Shown here piece by piece: positions 32,885-41,400 of a stretch of DNA of 64,000 bases (positions within the stretch are counted from its first letter, which is position 1; every line of letters begins with the position of its first letter). The notes below the pieces were generated by a model. It was given only the letters and a program-made list of their open reading frames with translations. It was not told the origin of the DNA and did no database searches. The stretch is from Corynebacterium jeikeium (GTDB taxonomy: Bacteria; Actinomycetota; Actinomycetes; Mycobacteriales; Mycobacteriaceae): contig CP033784.1 in the NCBI GenBank assembly GCA_003955985.1, positions 2,356,001-2,420,000 on the forward strand. Reading direction: 5' to 3'. The translations under genes were made by a program, and so were the position numbers.

Positions 32885-34866
32885 AGAACTACCTCCGCGT
32901 GTGCGGAGAAGTGACCGGCGGCGAGGCTTATATCCCACTTGCTCGGGAAATACCTCCGCGTGTGCGGAGAAGAGAGCGCGCTGCCACGGTACACGCCTTT
33001 GACCTTGGAAATACCTCCGCGTGTGCGGAGAAGAGACGGTGTTACCCCGTATTTCACTATTGGTTCTGGAAATACCTCCGCGTGTGCGGAGAAGAGCCGG
33101 CTCCTCACAGCCAATACGGTCACCAATCGGAAATACCTCCGCGTGTGCGGAGAAGAGCGGACTCAGCCCTCGCGCCGAAAGACTCCGATGGAAATACCTC
33201 CGCGTGTGCGGAGAAGAGACCCGCTTATCAACCGCGTCCGCTAGAACCTCGGAAATACCTCCGCGTGTGCGGAGAAGAGCAACCCCAGTGAATCGGGTTA
33301 GCGTAGGGCAAGGAAATACCTCCGCGTGTGCGGAGAAGAGGGCAAGTACCTCATGTGGCAGACCATCTCATGGGAAATACCTCCGCGTGTGCGGAGAAGA
33401 GGCCGTTGCCTGATTCTCAGGATGGTTTTCAGCGGAAATACCTCCGCGTGTGCGGAGAAGAGCTGGGTAAGCCGATGAATGATGCGATTGACGCGGAAAT
33501 ACCTCCGCGTGTGCGGAGAAGAGTGCAGCAGATCGAAGGTAAACAGCTTGTATTTGGAAATACCTCCGCGTGTGCGGAGAAGAGATACGAGTCCGGCTTG
33601 TCCTTCTGGGATTGCTGGAAATACCTCCGCGTGTGCGGAGAAGAGCGATGGGTGAGATGGGCCAGATTTTCAACTCCGGAAATACCTCCGCGTGTGCGGA
33701 GAAGAGGGGAGTGAGCGTTCGACTGCGCCGGTTTGTTTGGAAATACCTCCGCGTGTGCGGAGAAGAGCAGCAGTTGCCGAACCTTGCCCGCCAGATTGTG
33801 GAAATACCTCCGCGTGTGCGGAGAAGAGAAGCTCGCCCTGTTCATTAACCTGATGCGCTTGGAAATACCTCCGCGTGTGCGGAGAAGAGGCCGGCGGCAG
33901 GTCAGCGCCCGGGGTGAACACGGAAATACCTCCGCGTGTGCGGAGAAGAGCGATGAGGTGTGGGAGCGGCTGCGGCATGAGCGGAAATACCTCCGCGTGT
34001 GCGGAGAAGAGTATATCCGGGTGAATCGTGTCGGCGGCATCATGGAAATACCTCCGCGTGTGCGGAGAAGAGTCTCGTCTGGCTTTGATGGCGGCGGGGA
34101 TGCTGGAAATACCTCCGCGTGTGCGAAGAAGAGCGGGTGCGTGGCCCTTTAACGTTGTGGGTTCAGGAAATACCTCCGCGTGTGCGGAGAAGAGGAGGTT
34201 AAGTGGGCGGAAACGTCGGCTCGTTCGGAAATACCTCCGCGTGTGCGGAGAAGAGTGCTCGGAGCATTTTTACGAACAGTGACTGTGGGAAATACCTCCG
34301 CGTGTGCGGAGAAGAGGAAAAGCGTCTCACGAAGGAAAAGGCGGCTTAGGAAATACCTCCGCGTGTGCGGAGAAGAGGGAAGGAGGAGAACCGATGAGCC
34401 GGGAATTTCATGAAATACCTCCGCGTGTGCGGAGAAGAGCCACTCAATCTTCATCGTTACCCCACCACCTTGGAAATACCTCCGCGTGTGCGGAGAAGAG
34501 TGCTGTTGACGTTTGTTAAGGGCATGGCTGATGGAAATACCTCCGCGTGTGCGGAGAAGAGCTCCTGCTGCTGTTGCTGTCTGAGTTCTTCCAGGAAATA
34601 CCTCCGCGTGTGCGGAGAAGAGTTGGGGGTTGCTTCTCCGGTGCGGTCGAATTTGGAAATACCTCCGCGTGTGCGGAGAAGAGGTGCATACATGGCTAAA
34701 GGCGCTCTGCACTCTGGAAATACCTCCGCGTGTGCGGAGAAGAGCGCATTTCGCCCGCTCATGCCACGGCCTAGTCGGAAATACCTCCGCGTGTGCGGAG
34801 AAGAGGCGATATACGTCAATCTTCCTTGGCTGGAATCGGAAATACCTCCGCGTGTGCGGAGAAGAG
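32885..34866 (-). CRISPR. Type I-E CRISPR array, 33 repeats and 32 spacers
   Basis: The 29-bp repeat reads on the minus strand as CTCTTCTCCGCAC-ACGCGGAGGTATTTCC, with stem CTCCGC/GCGGAG and the 8-nt handle GTATTTCC expected after Cas6e cleavage. Spacers are 32 bp (period 61) except one of 33 bp at 34378-34410. Alignment with other I-E repeats and the degenerate leftmost copy (32885-32913, three mismatches) show that transcription runs right to left, with the newest spacers next to cas2. Two other copies differ by one base: 34105-34133 (stem G to A) and 34411-34439 (terminal base). Open reading frames through the array are artefacts. Confidence 0.98.
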
Positions 34867-34902
34867 AGTTCCCGACCTGCGGTTTTACGAAGAAGTTTCT
34901 TC
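34867..34902 (-). promoter_or_regulatory. Putative leader-end element overlapping the cas2 3' end
   Basis: Only 18 bp separate the cas2 stop (34885-34887) from the first repeat, so any longer leader must lie inside cas2. A perfect 14-bp palindrome GAAGAA-GT-TTCTTC at 34889-34902 spans the last cas2 codons and is a candidate adaptation anchor. No convincing promoter is visible. Confidence 0.45.
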
Positions 34903-35199
34903 AAGTCCGCGAGTTTCGGCAGATAAGGTCACAGGCAGCAACAGACCATCGAAGTCCTGAATCACTCGGCGATTACTCCCCATCGTATTTACGGCGAACC
35001 CCTGCTCTCGGGTGGGATCATTATTAATCATCGTTAGACGTCCCTCCCCTATAGCTCGGCTGCACCGGCTCCATAGATTATCACGAACGCGTCTCGACAC
35101 GTTACCTACAAAAACTCCAGTATCAACTTCAACTAAGAAACGAGTTAGATACCCTCGGAGATGTTCCGGCAAATTAGATGCAGTAAGTACCAAAAACAT
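34885..35199 (-). CDS. cas2: CRISPR-associated endonuclease Cas2, type I-E
   Basis: The 104-residue Cas2e has the expected start MFLVLTASNLPEHLRGYLTRFLVEVDTGVFVGNVSRRVRDNLW (ferredoxin-like fold). It is structural partner of Cas1 in spacer integration. In I-E Cas2 the conserved acidic positions are not needed for catalysis, so no active-site claim is made. It follows cas1 by 17 bp in the leftward cas6e-cas3-cas1-cas2 operon and directly abuts the array. Confidence 0.95.
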   Translation of the reverse strand: MFLVLTASNLPEHLRGYLTRFLVEVDTGVFVGNVSRRVRDNLWSRCSRAIGEGRLTMINNDPTREQGFAVNTMGSNRRVIQDFDGLLLPVTLSAETRGLEETSS

Positions 35200-35216
35200 A
35201 AGGGATGCGCCTACTG

Positions 35217-36155
35217 TTACTGGGGTCGATTTCCATACTGTGTATGCCCAGCCACTTCGTCGCCCCGTCCCGCAATCAACCGGTCATCGTCTCTTTCTGG
35301 CAGATACGGTTCGAGAATCTCCATTAATACTCCAATCATCTCTTTCAACATGCCCCTTCGATGAATCTCACGGCGAATTTCCTTCCGAACTTCTTTTAGA
35401 GCGTCACCACTTTTCGAGCATCGGAAAGACAACGGAAGCGAAACTTCAGGTTTATATAAATCAGCCAGATCGAACAACAAAGAACGGGCATCGCCACGAT
35501 GGATTACTCCCAGCGCAGGGTTAATCCCCAAAGCTTGGCAGGCGGAAGCGGCACAGCCGTATAACATTGAGTTCGCCAAATTGAGGCACAAGTTCACTGA
35601 ATCTTCAGCTGTAGTATCACGCCGAAAAGCCTTGACACCATGCTCTCGAGCTAAAGACCGATATGTCTGTTTCATCATCCGGCCTTCGAGTCCACGCATC
35701 ACGGCGATGCTGGTCTCTTCGGAATCAATGTCCAACCCAAGCTGGCGCCGATACAGGATAACCGCAGCTTTCCTCTGGTTACGTTCCGATGATACAAGCT
35801 TGGCTTGGGCAATCGCCCATCGAGCAGAGCTCGTCAATGGTACAGAGTAGGAATAAGAAGGCACTCCTCCCCCACCGGTGAACATGACTGTCACCCCTGC
35901 ACGGGTACACGAAGTCATGGCCGCCGCTGAAATGCTCGTCCCAGGCCCTAAATGCAGCACAGCCAAACCTGAAACCGGTAATTGCACACGCTGAATCAGC
36001 GACTCGCCTTCGACTTTCGAATAAGCGACAACACCGGTCTTGTCCTGGCGCACGCTACATCGCTCGAGGTAGAGGAAACTAACTCTATCTTCAAAACGAA
36101 CCTGGTGTCCTGCTGGAATTTGAGAGAATGCAATAGCTTCCTCTGAATAAGTCAC
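35217..36155 (-). CDS. cas1: CRISPR-associated integrase Cas1, type I-E
   Basis: The 312-residue Cas1e has FEDRVSFLYLERCSVRQDKTGVVAY at the N-terminal beta-domain, GLEGRMMKQTYRSLAREHGV with the catalytic Glu, and the C-terminal block LGVIHRGDARSLLFDLADLYKP with the metal-binding His and Asp. With Cas2 it integrates new spacers at the leader end. It begins with a GTG that shares one base with the cas3 stop (TAGTG), so it is translationally coupled to cas3. Codon use is visibly more A/T-rich than in flanking housekeeping genes, in line with acquisition of the locus. Confidence 0.97.
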   Translation of the reverse strand: MTYSEEAIAFSQIPAGHQVRFEDRVSFLYLERCSVRQDKTGVVAYSKVEGESLIQRVQLPVSGLAVLHLGPGTSISAAAMTSCTRAGVTVMFTGGGGVPSYSYSVPLTSSARWAIAQAKLVSSERNQRKAAVILYRRQLGLDIDSEETSIAVMRGLEGRMMKQTYRSLAREHGVKAFRRDTTAEDSVNLCLNLANSMLYGCAASACQALGINPALGVIHRGDARSLLFDLADLYKPEVSLPLSFRCSKSGDALKEVRKEIRREIHRRGMLKEMIGVLMEILEPYLPERDDDRLIAGRGDEVAGHTQYGNRPQ

Positions 36156-38896
36156 TACGCACCGGTCGCTTTCCCGCTGAATCCTAGGAAACCAACCAAA
36201 GAATCGTAGAGTTCATGCGCCTCGACGGCATAGTACTGACTCAAGAGGGTTTTAGCATCGGCCAGTGAGATTGGAGACTCAATCTGCGAAAACTTGCTCT
36301 GTCTCATCGGCATAGAAGCCCTTAGCGCTTTGCGGATTCGCTCACGATCCCCGCTGCGAATCGATCTCAGTTCCTCGACATCTCCTTGCCATCCGCCTGG
36401 AATGCTGTCCCCGGAATCCAGGAGAATAACTCGCACTGACTCCTCCTCGATAAGGCGAGTTCTAGCATCACCACCATCCAAAGATAGAGCAGACTCATTA
36501 CTAAAGTTCTCATGGAGATTGGCCATGCGGTATTCCGGGTCTAGGATCTCTTCGACTTCGTAAGAGACGCTTTTACCCTTACGCGCCATTAGGCTTTCAG
36601 CTGCAACCTGATCGAAATCAGCATCCGTTGCAGACGGGTTCTTCAAATCGTCAAAACTCACTGAAGCAGCATCCACGAATTCCTGACACTCCTCCGGCAT
36701 CTTCAGAACTCGATGCTGCTGGATCCACCGCGATGTGCGAAGCATCTCCGCTTTGTAATACGGATATCGCAGTTTTTCGCTTACTTCAACACCATCGACC
36801 ACTCGAATCAATGGAGTGTGAATCCCAGGAATTCTTTCGCTTCTTGACGTATCTTGCCTTCGCCACACCCTACCGATTCGCTGAATCAGCGAAGCTGAAG
36901 GACACAAATCCGTAGTCAAAATATCCATGTCAATATCGAGCGAGGCTTCAATCGCCTGCGTACCTACGACGGTCACACCAGTGGCGTTACCGTTAGGTCC
37001 GATTATTTTTTCCAGCAACTCTGCGTTACGACGTCTATGTTCCGAAGTCATCGCGGAATGTAGCACGACTACATTGTGCCCTGCATCGGACAATTGTCTC
37101 GCTACTGATTGAGCCCAATCCACTTGGTTCACAATTACTCCAATACGTGCTTGCGGGAACCGTAAGCGTTGTTGGATTACCCATTCCGCATGAGCACGGC
37201 AATTGTCGGAGTGACTGATCTTTGTGTGATTAAGTTCTATATCTCGTCGTAGAACATCAAACGGCAGAACTGAAACTACTTTAGACTCCTCAGCCTTCTT
37301 GACCCGTTCGCCCCCAGAATTATGCTCTAGTGCGCATTCCTCCCGCTGCACACTTTGAACTTGGCGACGAGGACGAACAACCGCTACTGCGGGAAACTCA
37401 GCAGGTTTGTCAACATTCACTCCTGAGTATGCATGTACAAGTCGTCTGTATTGCCAGCTCGGGAAGGTAGCAGTCAGAAGAGTTACTCGTGCACCAACTT
37501 TGCCAAGCCACTCAAGAACAGTGCTCAGCAGCTCTGTCTGATAATGATCAAGCGTATGAACTTCGTCAACAACGATGTGGGCATTGGCCAAGGACAATAA
37601 TAGTAAATGTAGCCATTTTGTACGGAGTCCGGCTTTCAAACTCTGATCAACCGTTCCCACCGATACAGCTGCCATCAGTCGTGACATCCCGGCTCTCACG
37701 AATGATGCGGGATACAGTCCGCCAGATTCTCTACAGCTAGGATCCCCTTCCGTATCATCATGGAAGCTACTTACTGGGGTGTCGTAAAAATCCTCAACAC
37801 TCGCGAGGCTATGAGCCAACGACGCTACGTTCGGCGTGCTAGAAAAAGCACGCTGCACACGTCTCATTAATGCATTCGTTGTTGCTTGGGTTGGCAGTAA
37901 AAACAGGAGGCGCTCATTCTTCTGCGCATGGCGAAGCAGAGCCGCCTCTGTCTTCCCGATTCCAGTCGGAGCCATGACTCCGACAAGCCCGTCACCAGCG
38001 TCACGAACTATTTTCTGGATGTGCCGTGGACTACGTTGCTGCAGAATAACTGACTCTGCGTGCTCCTGCGATTCCCAGCCAGAGTAGATGCCAAGGTTTT
38101 CACGGACGTATTCGTCTGCCCTCTCGAGCTGAACTCGATACCACTCGGTTGGGTCATTGAGATTAAGCTCACCTCGGCTTGTGGCTGCTTGCGCGTTCTC
38201 AACCCACTCATTATTTGATGCCAAACGATCAGCCAGCACGGTCAGTCCAGATAAAAGGATAGAAACCGCAGGGTCACACTCTTCGGGAAGTTCGTTTCGC
38301 GATACCCCGACGGCCCTCTCAAAACACTCTTGAATATTCTCGTGCGCAGTCTTCCATCCTTCCCATTTGAGCATCTCATCGGCACGTTTCATGGAGGATG
38401 AATGCATCTTTCCACGGAAGGGAAGGGTAAAGTAGCCATGATGACCTAAAGCTGGCAGTGTCGCCCACTGTTCTCCGATGGTTGAATCCCCGAGATTCAT
38501 TCCGCCGATACCGATTGCAGATACGCGTTCATGCCTACGAAGATCGCTGTACCTATTCCAGCGCTCCATCTTCTCCCGTGGAACGGGTTCGTAATTTCCA
38601 CTGTCACGAATCTCGGATCGGACTTTTCGCCACGATTCATCGTCCCGCATGTGCTGAAACTGAAATAGCGGGTTGGCTTTTCCTAAATCATGCATACCCA
38701 CTACCCAGGCCACGATGCACTCCGCATTTTCTCCCAGTGCATCGCTTATTTGGAAGCGCAGCTCGGGTCGAAGCCAATGCCTAAACAAGTAAGTACCTAC
38801 CGCAGCTGCATCAAGCATGTGTGCTAAAAGCGGATACGTCTCAGCGTTCTCACCCTTCTTTGCCCAAAGCTCGGAATGGACAAGTGAGTCACTCAT
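36155..38896 (-). CDS. cas3: CRISPR-associated nuclease-helicase Cas3
   Basis: A 913-residue single-chain Cas3. The N-terminal HD nuclease is visible as YPLLAHMLDAAAVGTYLF with VGMHDLGKANPLFQFQ (His-Asp pair) and GHHGYF. The SF2 helicase shows Walker A APTGIGKTEAAL, DExH box VVDEVHTLDHYQ, LLTATFPSW, TQAIEASLDIDMD and motif VI QRIGRVWRR. Recruited by Cascade, it nicks and degrades target DNA 3'-5'. Its ATG overlaps the cas6e stop by 4 bp. Position between cas6e and cas1, rather than first in the locus, is typical of the split I-E arrangement. Confidence 0.97.
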   Translation of the reverse strand: MSDSLVHSELWAKKGENAETYPLLAHMLDAAAVGTYLFRHWLRPELRFQISDALGENAECIVAWVVGMHDLGKANPLFQFQHMRDDESWRKVRSEIRDSGNYEPVPREKMERWNRYSDLRRHERVSAIGIGGMNLGDSTIGEQWATLPALGHHGYFTLPFRGKMHSSSMKRADEMLKWEGWKTAHENIQECFERAVGVSRNELPEECDPAVSILLSGLTVLADRLASNNEWVENAQAATSRGELNLNDPTEWYRVQLERADEYVRENLGIYSGWESQEHAESVILQQRSPRHIQKIVRDAGDGLVGVMAPTGIGKTEAALLRHAQKNERLLFLLPTQATTNALMRRVQRAFSSTPNVASLAHSLASVEDFYDTPVSSFHDDTEGDPSCRESGGLYPASFVRAGMSRLMAAVSVGTVDQSLKAGLRTKWLHLLLLSLANAHIVVDEVHTLDHYQTELLSTVLEWLGKVGARVTLLTATFPSWQYRRLVHAYSGVNVDKPAEFPAVAVVRPRRQVQSVQREECALEHNSGGERVKKAEESKVVSVLPFDVLRRDIELNHTKISHSDNCRAHAEWVIQQRLRFPQARIGVIVNQVDWAQSVARQLSDAGHNVVVLHSAMTSEHRRRNAELLEKIIGPNGNATGVTVVGTQAIEASLDIDMDILTTDLCPSASLIQRIGRVWRRQDTSRSERIPGIHTPLIRVVDGVEVSEKLRYPYYKAEMLRTSRWIQQHRVLKMPEECQEFVDAASVSFDDLKNPSATDADFDQVAAESLMARKGKSVSYEVEEILDPEYRMANLHENFSNESALSLDGGDARTRLIEEESVRVILLDSGDSIPGGWQGDVEELRSIRSGDRERIRKALRASMPMRQSKFSQIESPISLADAKTLLSQYYAVEAHELYDSLVGFLGFSGKATGA

Positions 38897-39576
38897 GGAA
38901 TTGCCTTCACGCTTAGCATCCCGCAGCCATACGCCTTTTCCCTGCCGACACCTTCGAGAATCAATCTGTTTAGAGCCTCTGGATCGTCGACAAGCGCAGC
39001 ACCATCCAAAACATCAACCTGAATGGCCATTCGGGAAGACTCCCGTTCGGTGGCCTTCAGCACCTCTCGCTGATGGTTAACCAACTGCACCTCCTTCAAG
39101 GCTCCAGCGAGTTTGTTCTGAATCCACGGAGTAATTGTTGTCCGCCCCTGCTCAATTGCGTCTATCTCTTGGTCATATGGCACGGGCGTCACGATGGTCT
39201 TCATCTTTCCATCATGCTGTTCACGCTTTCGACGAACTGCATTGACAGCTACACGAAAGACAACTGGCTGACCGGGCTCAAGGTCGAATAATTCCACAGT
39301 ACGACTTTCAGCCCCTCGAAGCTCACCGAGATGTACAGGTTCCACCGAAGACTGGATAAGGAAGTACGGGGGGTGACCTGCAGTGAAATCAACTCGGAAA
39401 AGAATTTTTCCTGTCTGTCTGGGATTTGCATCAAACTCCCCAAAGAGGCTCATCACAGCCCTGTGTCGGAACAACGGAGAGTCAATCGACGACGGGACAA
39501 AGCTCTTTTTCTTGTTTATTCTTCGCGAAAGCAAAGAATGCACTGGAACCTTAGTCAGAAATACTGTTGCTGTCAT
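38893..39576 (-). CDS. cas6e: crRNA-processing endoribonuclease Cas6e (CasE/Cse3)
   Basis: The 227-residue double ferredoxin-fold RAMP protein has a Gly-rich C-terminal loop in EGVGREKAYGCGMLSV. It cuts the repeat hairpin 8 nt upstream of each spacer and stays bound to the 3' hairpin in Cascade. It is the first gene of the leftward operon, with AGAGAGG before the ATG. Unusually it is separated from the other Cascade subunits, which are encoded on the other side of the divergent promoter region. That places the processing enzyme and Cas3 under a different promoter from cse1-cse2-cas7e-cas5e. Confidence 0.93.
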   Translation of the reverse strand: MTATVFLTKVPVHSLLSRRINKKKSFVPSSIDSPLFRHRAVMSLFGEFDANPRQTGKILFRVDFTAGHPPYFLIQSSVEPVHLGELRGAESRTVELFDLEPGQPVVFRVAVNAVRRKREQHDGKMKTIVTPVPYDQEIDAIEQGRTTITPWIQNKLAGALKEVQLVNHQREVLKATERESSRMAIQVDVLDGAALVDDPEALNRLILEGVGREKAYGCGMLSVKAIP

Positions 39577-39615
39577 GAAAACCTCTCTATTTACAGCATC
39601 AACGGTACAGTGAAA

Positions 39616-39693
39616 CTGGTCTCCGCTTTCGTGGAGGTACTTCGTTATATTCGGCTATTTGCACACCTTCTCCGCGCTCGTGGAGGCACTCTC
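39616..39693 (+). ncRNA. Candidate crRNA-like regulatory RNA (CreR/CreA-like): psi-repeat, 20-nt guide, psi-repeat
   Basis: Two degenerate copies of the minus-strand CRISPR repeat lie in tandem on the plus strand. Psi-R1 at 39616-39644 is 21/29 identical; psi-R2 at 39665-39693 is 20/29. Both keep CTCCGC...GTGGAG, where the changed base still pairs in RNA (G-U). The 8-nt handle of psi-R1 is GTACTTCG. Between them is a 20-nt spacer-like guide (39645-39664), 12 nt (two Cas7 steps) shorter than normal. Its first 15 nt match 14/15 with 39720-39734 near cse1. An outer inverted repeat GGCTATTT / AAATAGCC (39653-39660, 39694-39701) encloses psi-R2, with TTTT at 39708-39711, and might fold as a terminator. 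The transcript itself is inferred. Confidence 0.6.
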
Positions 39694-39719
39694 AAATAGC
39701 CAACCAGTTTTATTAATAC

Positions 39720-39739
39720 TTATATTCGGCAATTGCTTG
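39720..39739 (+). promoter_or_regulatory. Putative target of the crRNA-like guide in the cse1 promoter region
   Basis: TTATATTCGGCAATT (39720-39734) repeats guide positions 1-15 with a single difference at position 12, which Cascade leaves unpaired; beyond position 15 the match ends. The adjacent PAM-position triplet is TAC (39717-39719). It lies 57-76 bp upstream of cse1, overlapping the likely promoter (TATTAA at 39745-39750 is a candidate -10). Partial matching would favour binding without Cas3 cleavage. Confidence 0.55.
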
Positions 39740-39795
39740 CGACGTATTAACCTCATCGGTACCATAAAGCAGTACCTAGCGAAAGTGAACTACGA

Positions 39796-41400
39796 ATGAA
39801 GATAAATGCTCTCACGGATTCACCCTTCCTAAGAACACCGAACGGTCGCTCAACCGTTCGAGACCTCCTTCTTTCATCACATAAGCAAGACACCGCCATC
39901 AGCGTCGATGGCGCCGCATATCAGTTCACGGCGCAGTTACGTTTCCTCGCTGCGATCACAGCAGTGGCTTTACGTCACACATCAACCCCAATCGAAGAAA
40001 TTGTTCAGGGCGGCCTACCAGAAAATGCTGTCGACCAGGCAATTACAGATTTAGCTCCGGGCTGCGACCCCTTTGATTCAATTCAGCCTTTTCTTCAACG
40101 TCCACCACTGCCATGCGATGGCCCAAAGGACAAAGCCCACCTACTGATGGCTGGACATTTCCCTATTAAAAAGCTCTCACCGGCAATGCTCCCCGACGAG
40201 GGCGAGACGTACTGGAACCTAATCAATGACGGGACTCCAGCCTTAGCACTGCCCGACGCTCTGCTAGCCCTCGTGGTGTACCACCACCTCTCAATGGCGG
40301 GAAATAACAACTACGCAGGAGACAAATGCCAAATGGGAGCTCCAGGCATGCGTTTTGTGGGCGCCGATTACACCGCGACTGAGGTTATCCAAACCGGAGA
40401 TACCCTTCTGGAAACCTTGCTGTACCAAATACCGACATCATGGGTAAAAGGCAGTGGCCTTCCGGCTTGGGCAGATCGAACGTGCAACAATTCCACACTC
40501 CCGGATGCTCCAAATCAGGCGCATCCACTTTGGCGAGCCACATGGAGCTCCAATGCTCCAGCATGCCATTGGGAAGATGGGGTACTTAATGGAGTTCGCA
40601 CAGGCGGCATCCCCGAAGAGTGGTACTTCAAACCCGAGATGGGCACAAATAAAACGACATACAAAGAATGGTGGGATCAGCGCAATACACTTGACCCGTT
40701 CTACCTGTATGAAACGCGTGAAAAAGGCGGCGAAACCTTAGTTCGTGTCGACTTGGGGCGAGACAACACTGACCTTGCCGTTGAGTGGGCCGCAAATAAC
40801 CGTTCAAACAAAGTGCATGCTCGAATCTCAAGCCGCGCATTATCCCGCTTACCCAACGACGCGCCGCTCATTTTCGCACAACACCTAATTGCAGGTACAG
40901 CTAGCTCACCAAATATTCGCGCCAGCGAAGTTTTCTTTCCCTCATCTGCGGAATGGGCATTCGATGTCGACGAAGACTTACAAGAGGACATTCAGCTTCA
41001 AGCTAAACTTATCAACCAGCTGCATCGCAGGGTATGTCAAGTGTTTAGCAGGAAACCCACGAAATCTAAGTACCCACCCGCAGTTTTAGATGACATGATT
41101 GACCGAAAGCAGGACGCTTCAAACGCTTTCTGGCGCAATATTTCAGCGGTTTACCAGGACATATTGAACGACGCTCGCAGATTCTATAAAGCTCAGTCTC
41201 CTTCACCTTTTACGCACAGCTACGAGATGCCAACCGACCTCAGAGACCGCTGTATTGACGCGTCGTTGTGCGCATTTGATGAAGTTGTCAATCCCCATTC
41301 CATTCAGGAGCCAGCACGAATCGCATATGTCCGAGCGCAACTCCGAAATGGATTACAAGCCTTAATACCCAAGCCGGCCAGTACCGAGGAGAGTTTCTAA
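39796..41400 (+). CDS. cse1: Cascade large subunit Cse1 (CasA/Cas8e)
   Basis: The 534-residue protein has the typical N-terminal MKINALTDSPFLRTPNGRSTVRDLLLSSHKQDTAISVDGAAYQFTAQLRFLAAI block and a C-terminal helical bundle. It recognises the PAM and seeds R-loop formation, and it recruits Cas3. First gene of the rightward Cascade operon cse1-cse2-cas7e-cas5e; a weak GCGAAAGTG lies before the ATG. The upstream region holds the crRNA-like element described separately. The stop overlaps the cse2 start by one base (TAATG). Confidence 0.93.
   Translation: MKINALTDSPFLRTPNGRSTVRDLLLSSHKQDTAISVDGAAYQFTAQLRFLAAITAVALRHTSTPIEEIVQGGLPENAVDQAITDLAPGCDPFDSIQPFLQRPPLPCDGPKDKAHLLMAGHFPIKKLSPAMLPDEGETYWNLINDGTPALALPDALLALVVYHHLSMAGNNNYAGDKCQMGAPGMRFVGADYTATEVIQTGDTLLETLLYQIPTSWVKGSGLPAWADRTCNNSTLPDAPNQAHPLWRATWSSNAPACHWEDGVLNGVRTGGIPEEWYFKPEMGTNKTTYKEWWDQRNTLDPFYLYETREKGGETLVRVDLGRDNTDLAVEWAANNRSNKVHARISSRALSRLPNDAPLIFAQHLIAGTASSPNIRASEVFFPSSAEWAFDVDEDLQEDIQLQAKLINQLHRRVCQVFSRKPTKSKYPPAVLDDMIDRKQDASNAFWRNISAVYQDILNDARRFYKAQSPSPFTHSYEMPTDLRDRCIDASLCAFDEVVNPHSIQEPARIAYVRAQLRNGLQALIPKPASTEESF

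Noticed and set aside
32656-35027. Many repetitive open frames across the CRISPR array (e.g. 34149-34904 minus, 34410-35027 plus)
   Set aside because: They are translations of the 29-bp repeat (…RVCGEE / SAHAEVFP…) and not proteins.
39694-39720. A second guide after psi-R2 (starting AAATAGCC)
   Set aside because: No third repeat follows to define it, and its first bases are explained by the inverted repeat around psi-R2. I found no match to it in the cas promoter region.
39645-39730. The duplicated TTATATTCGGC simply being two -10 promoter boxes
   Set aside because: Not fully excluded, but neither copy has a -35 box at 16-18 bp. One copy starts exactly at the end of a psi-repeat handle, and the match extends to 14/15; a promoter duplication does not predict these.
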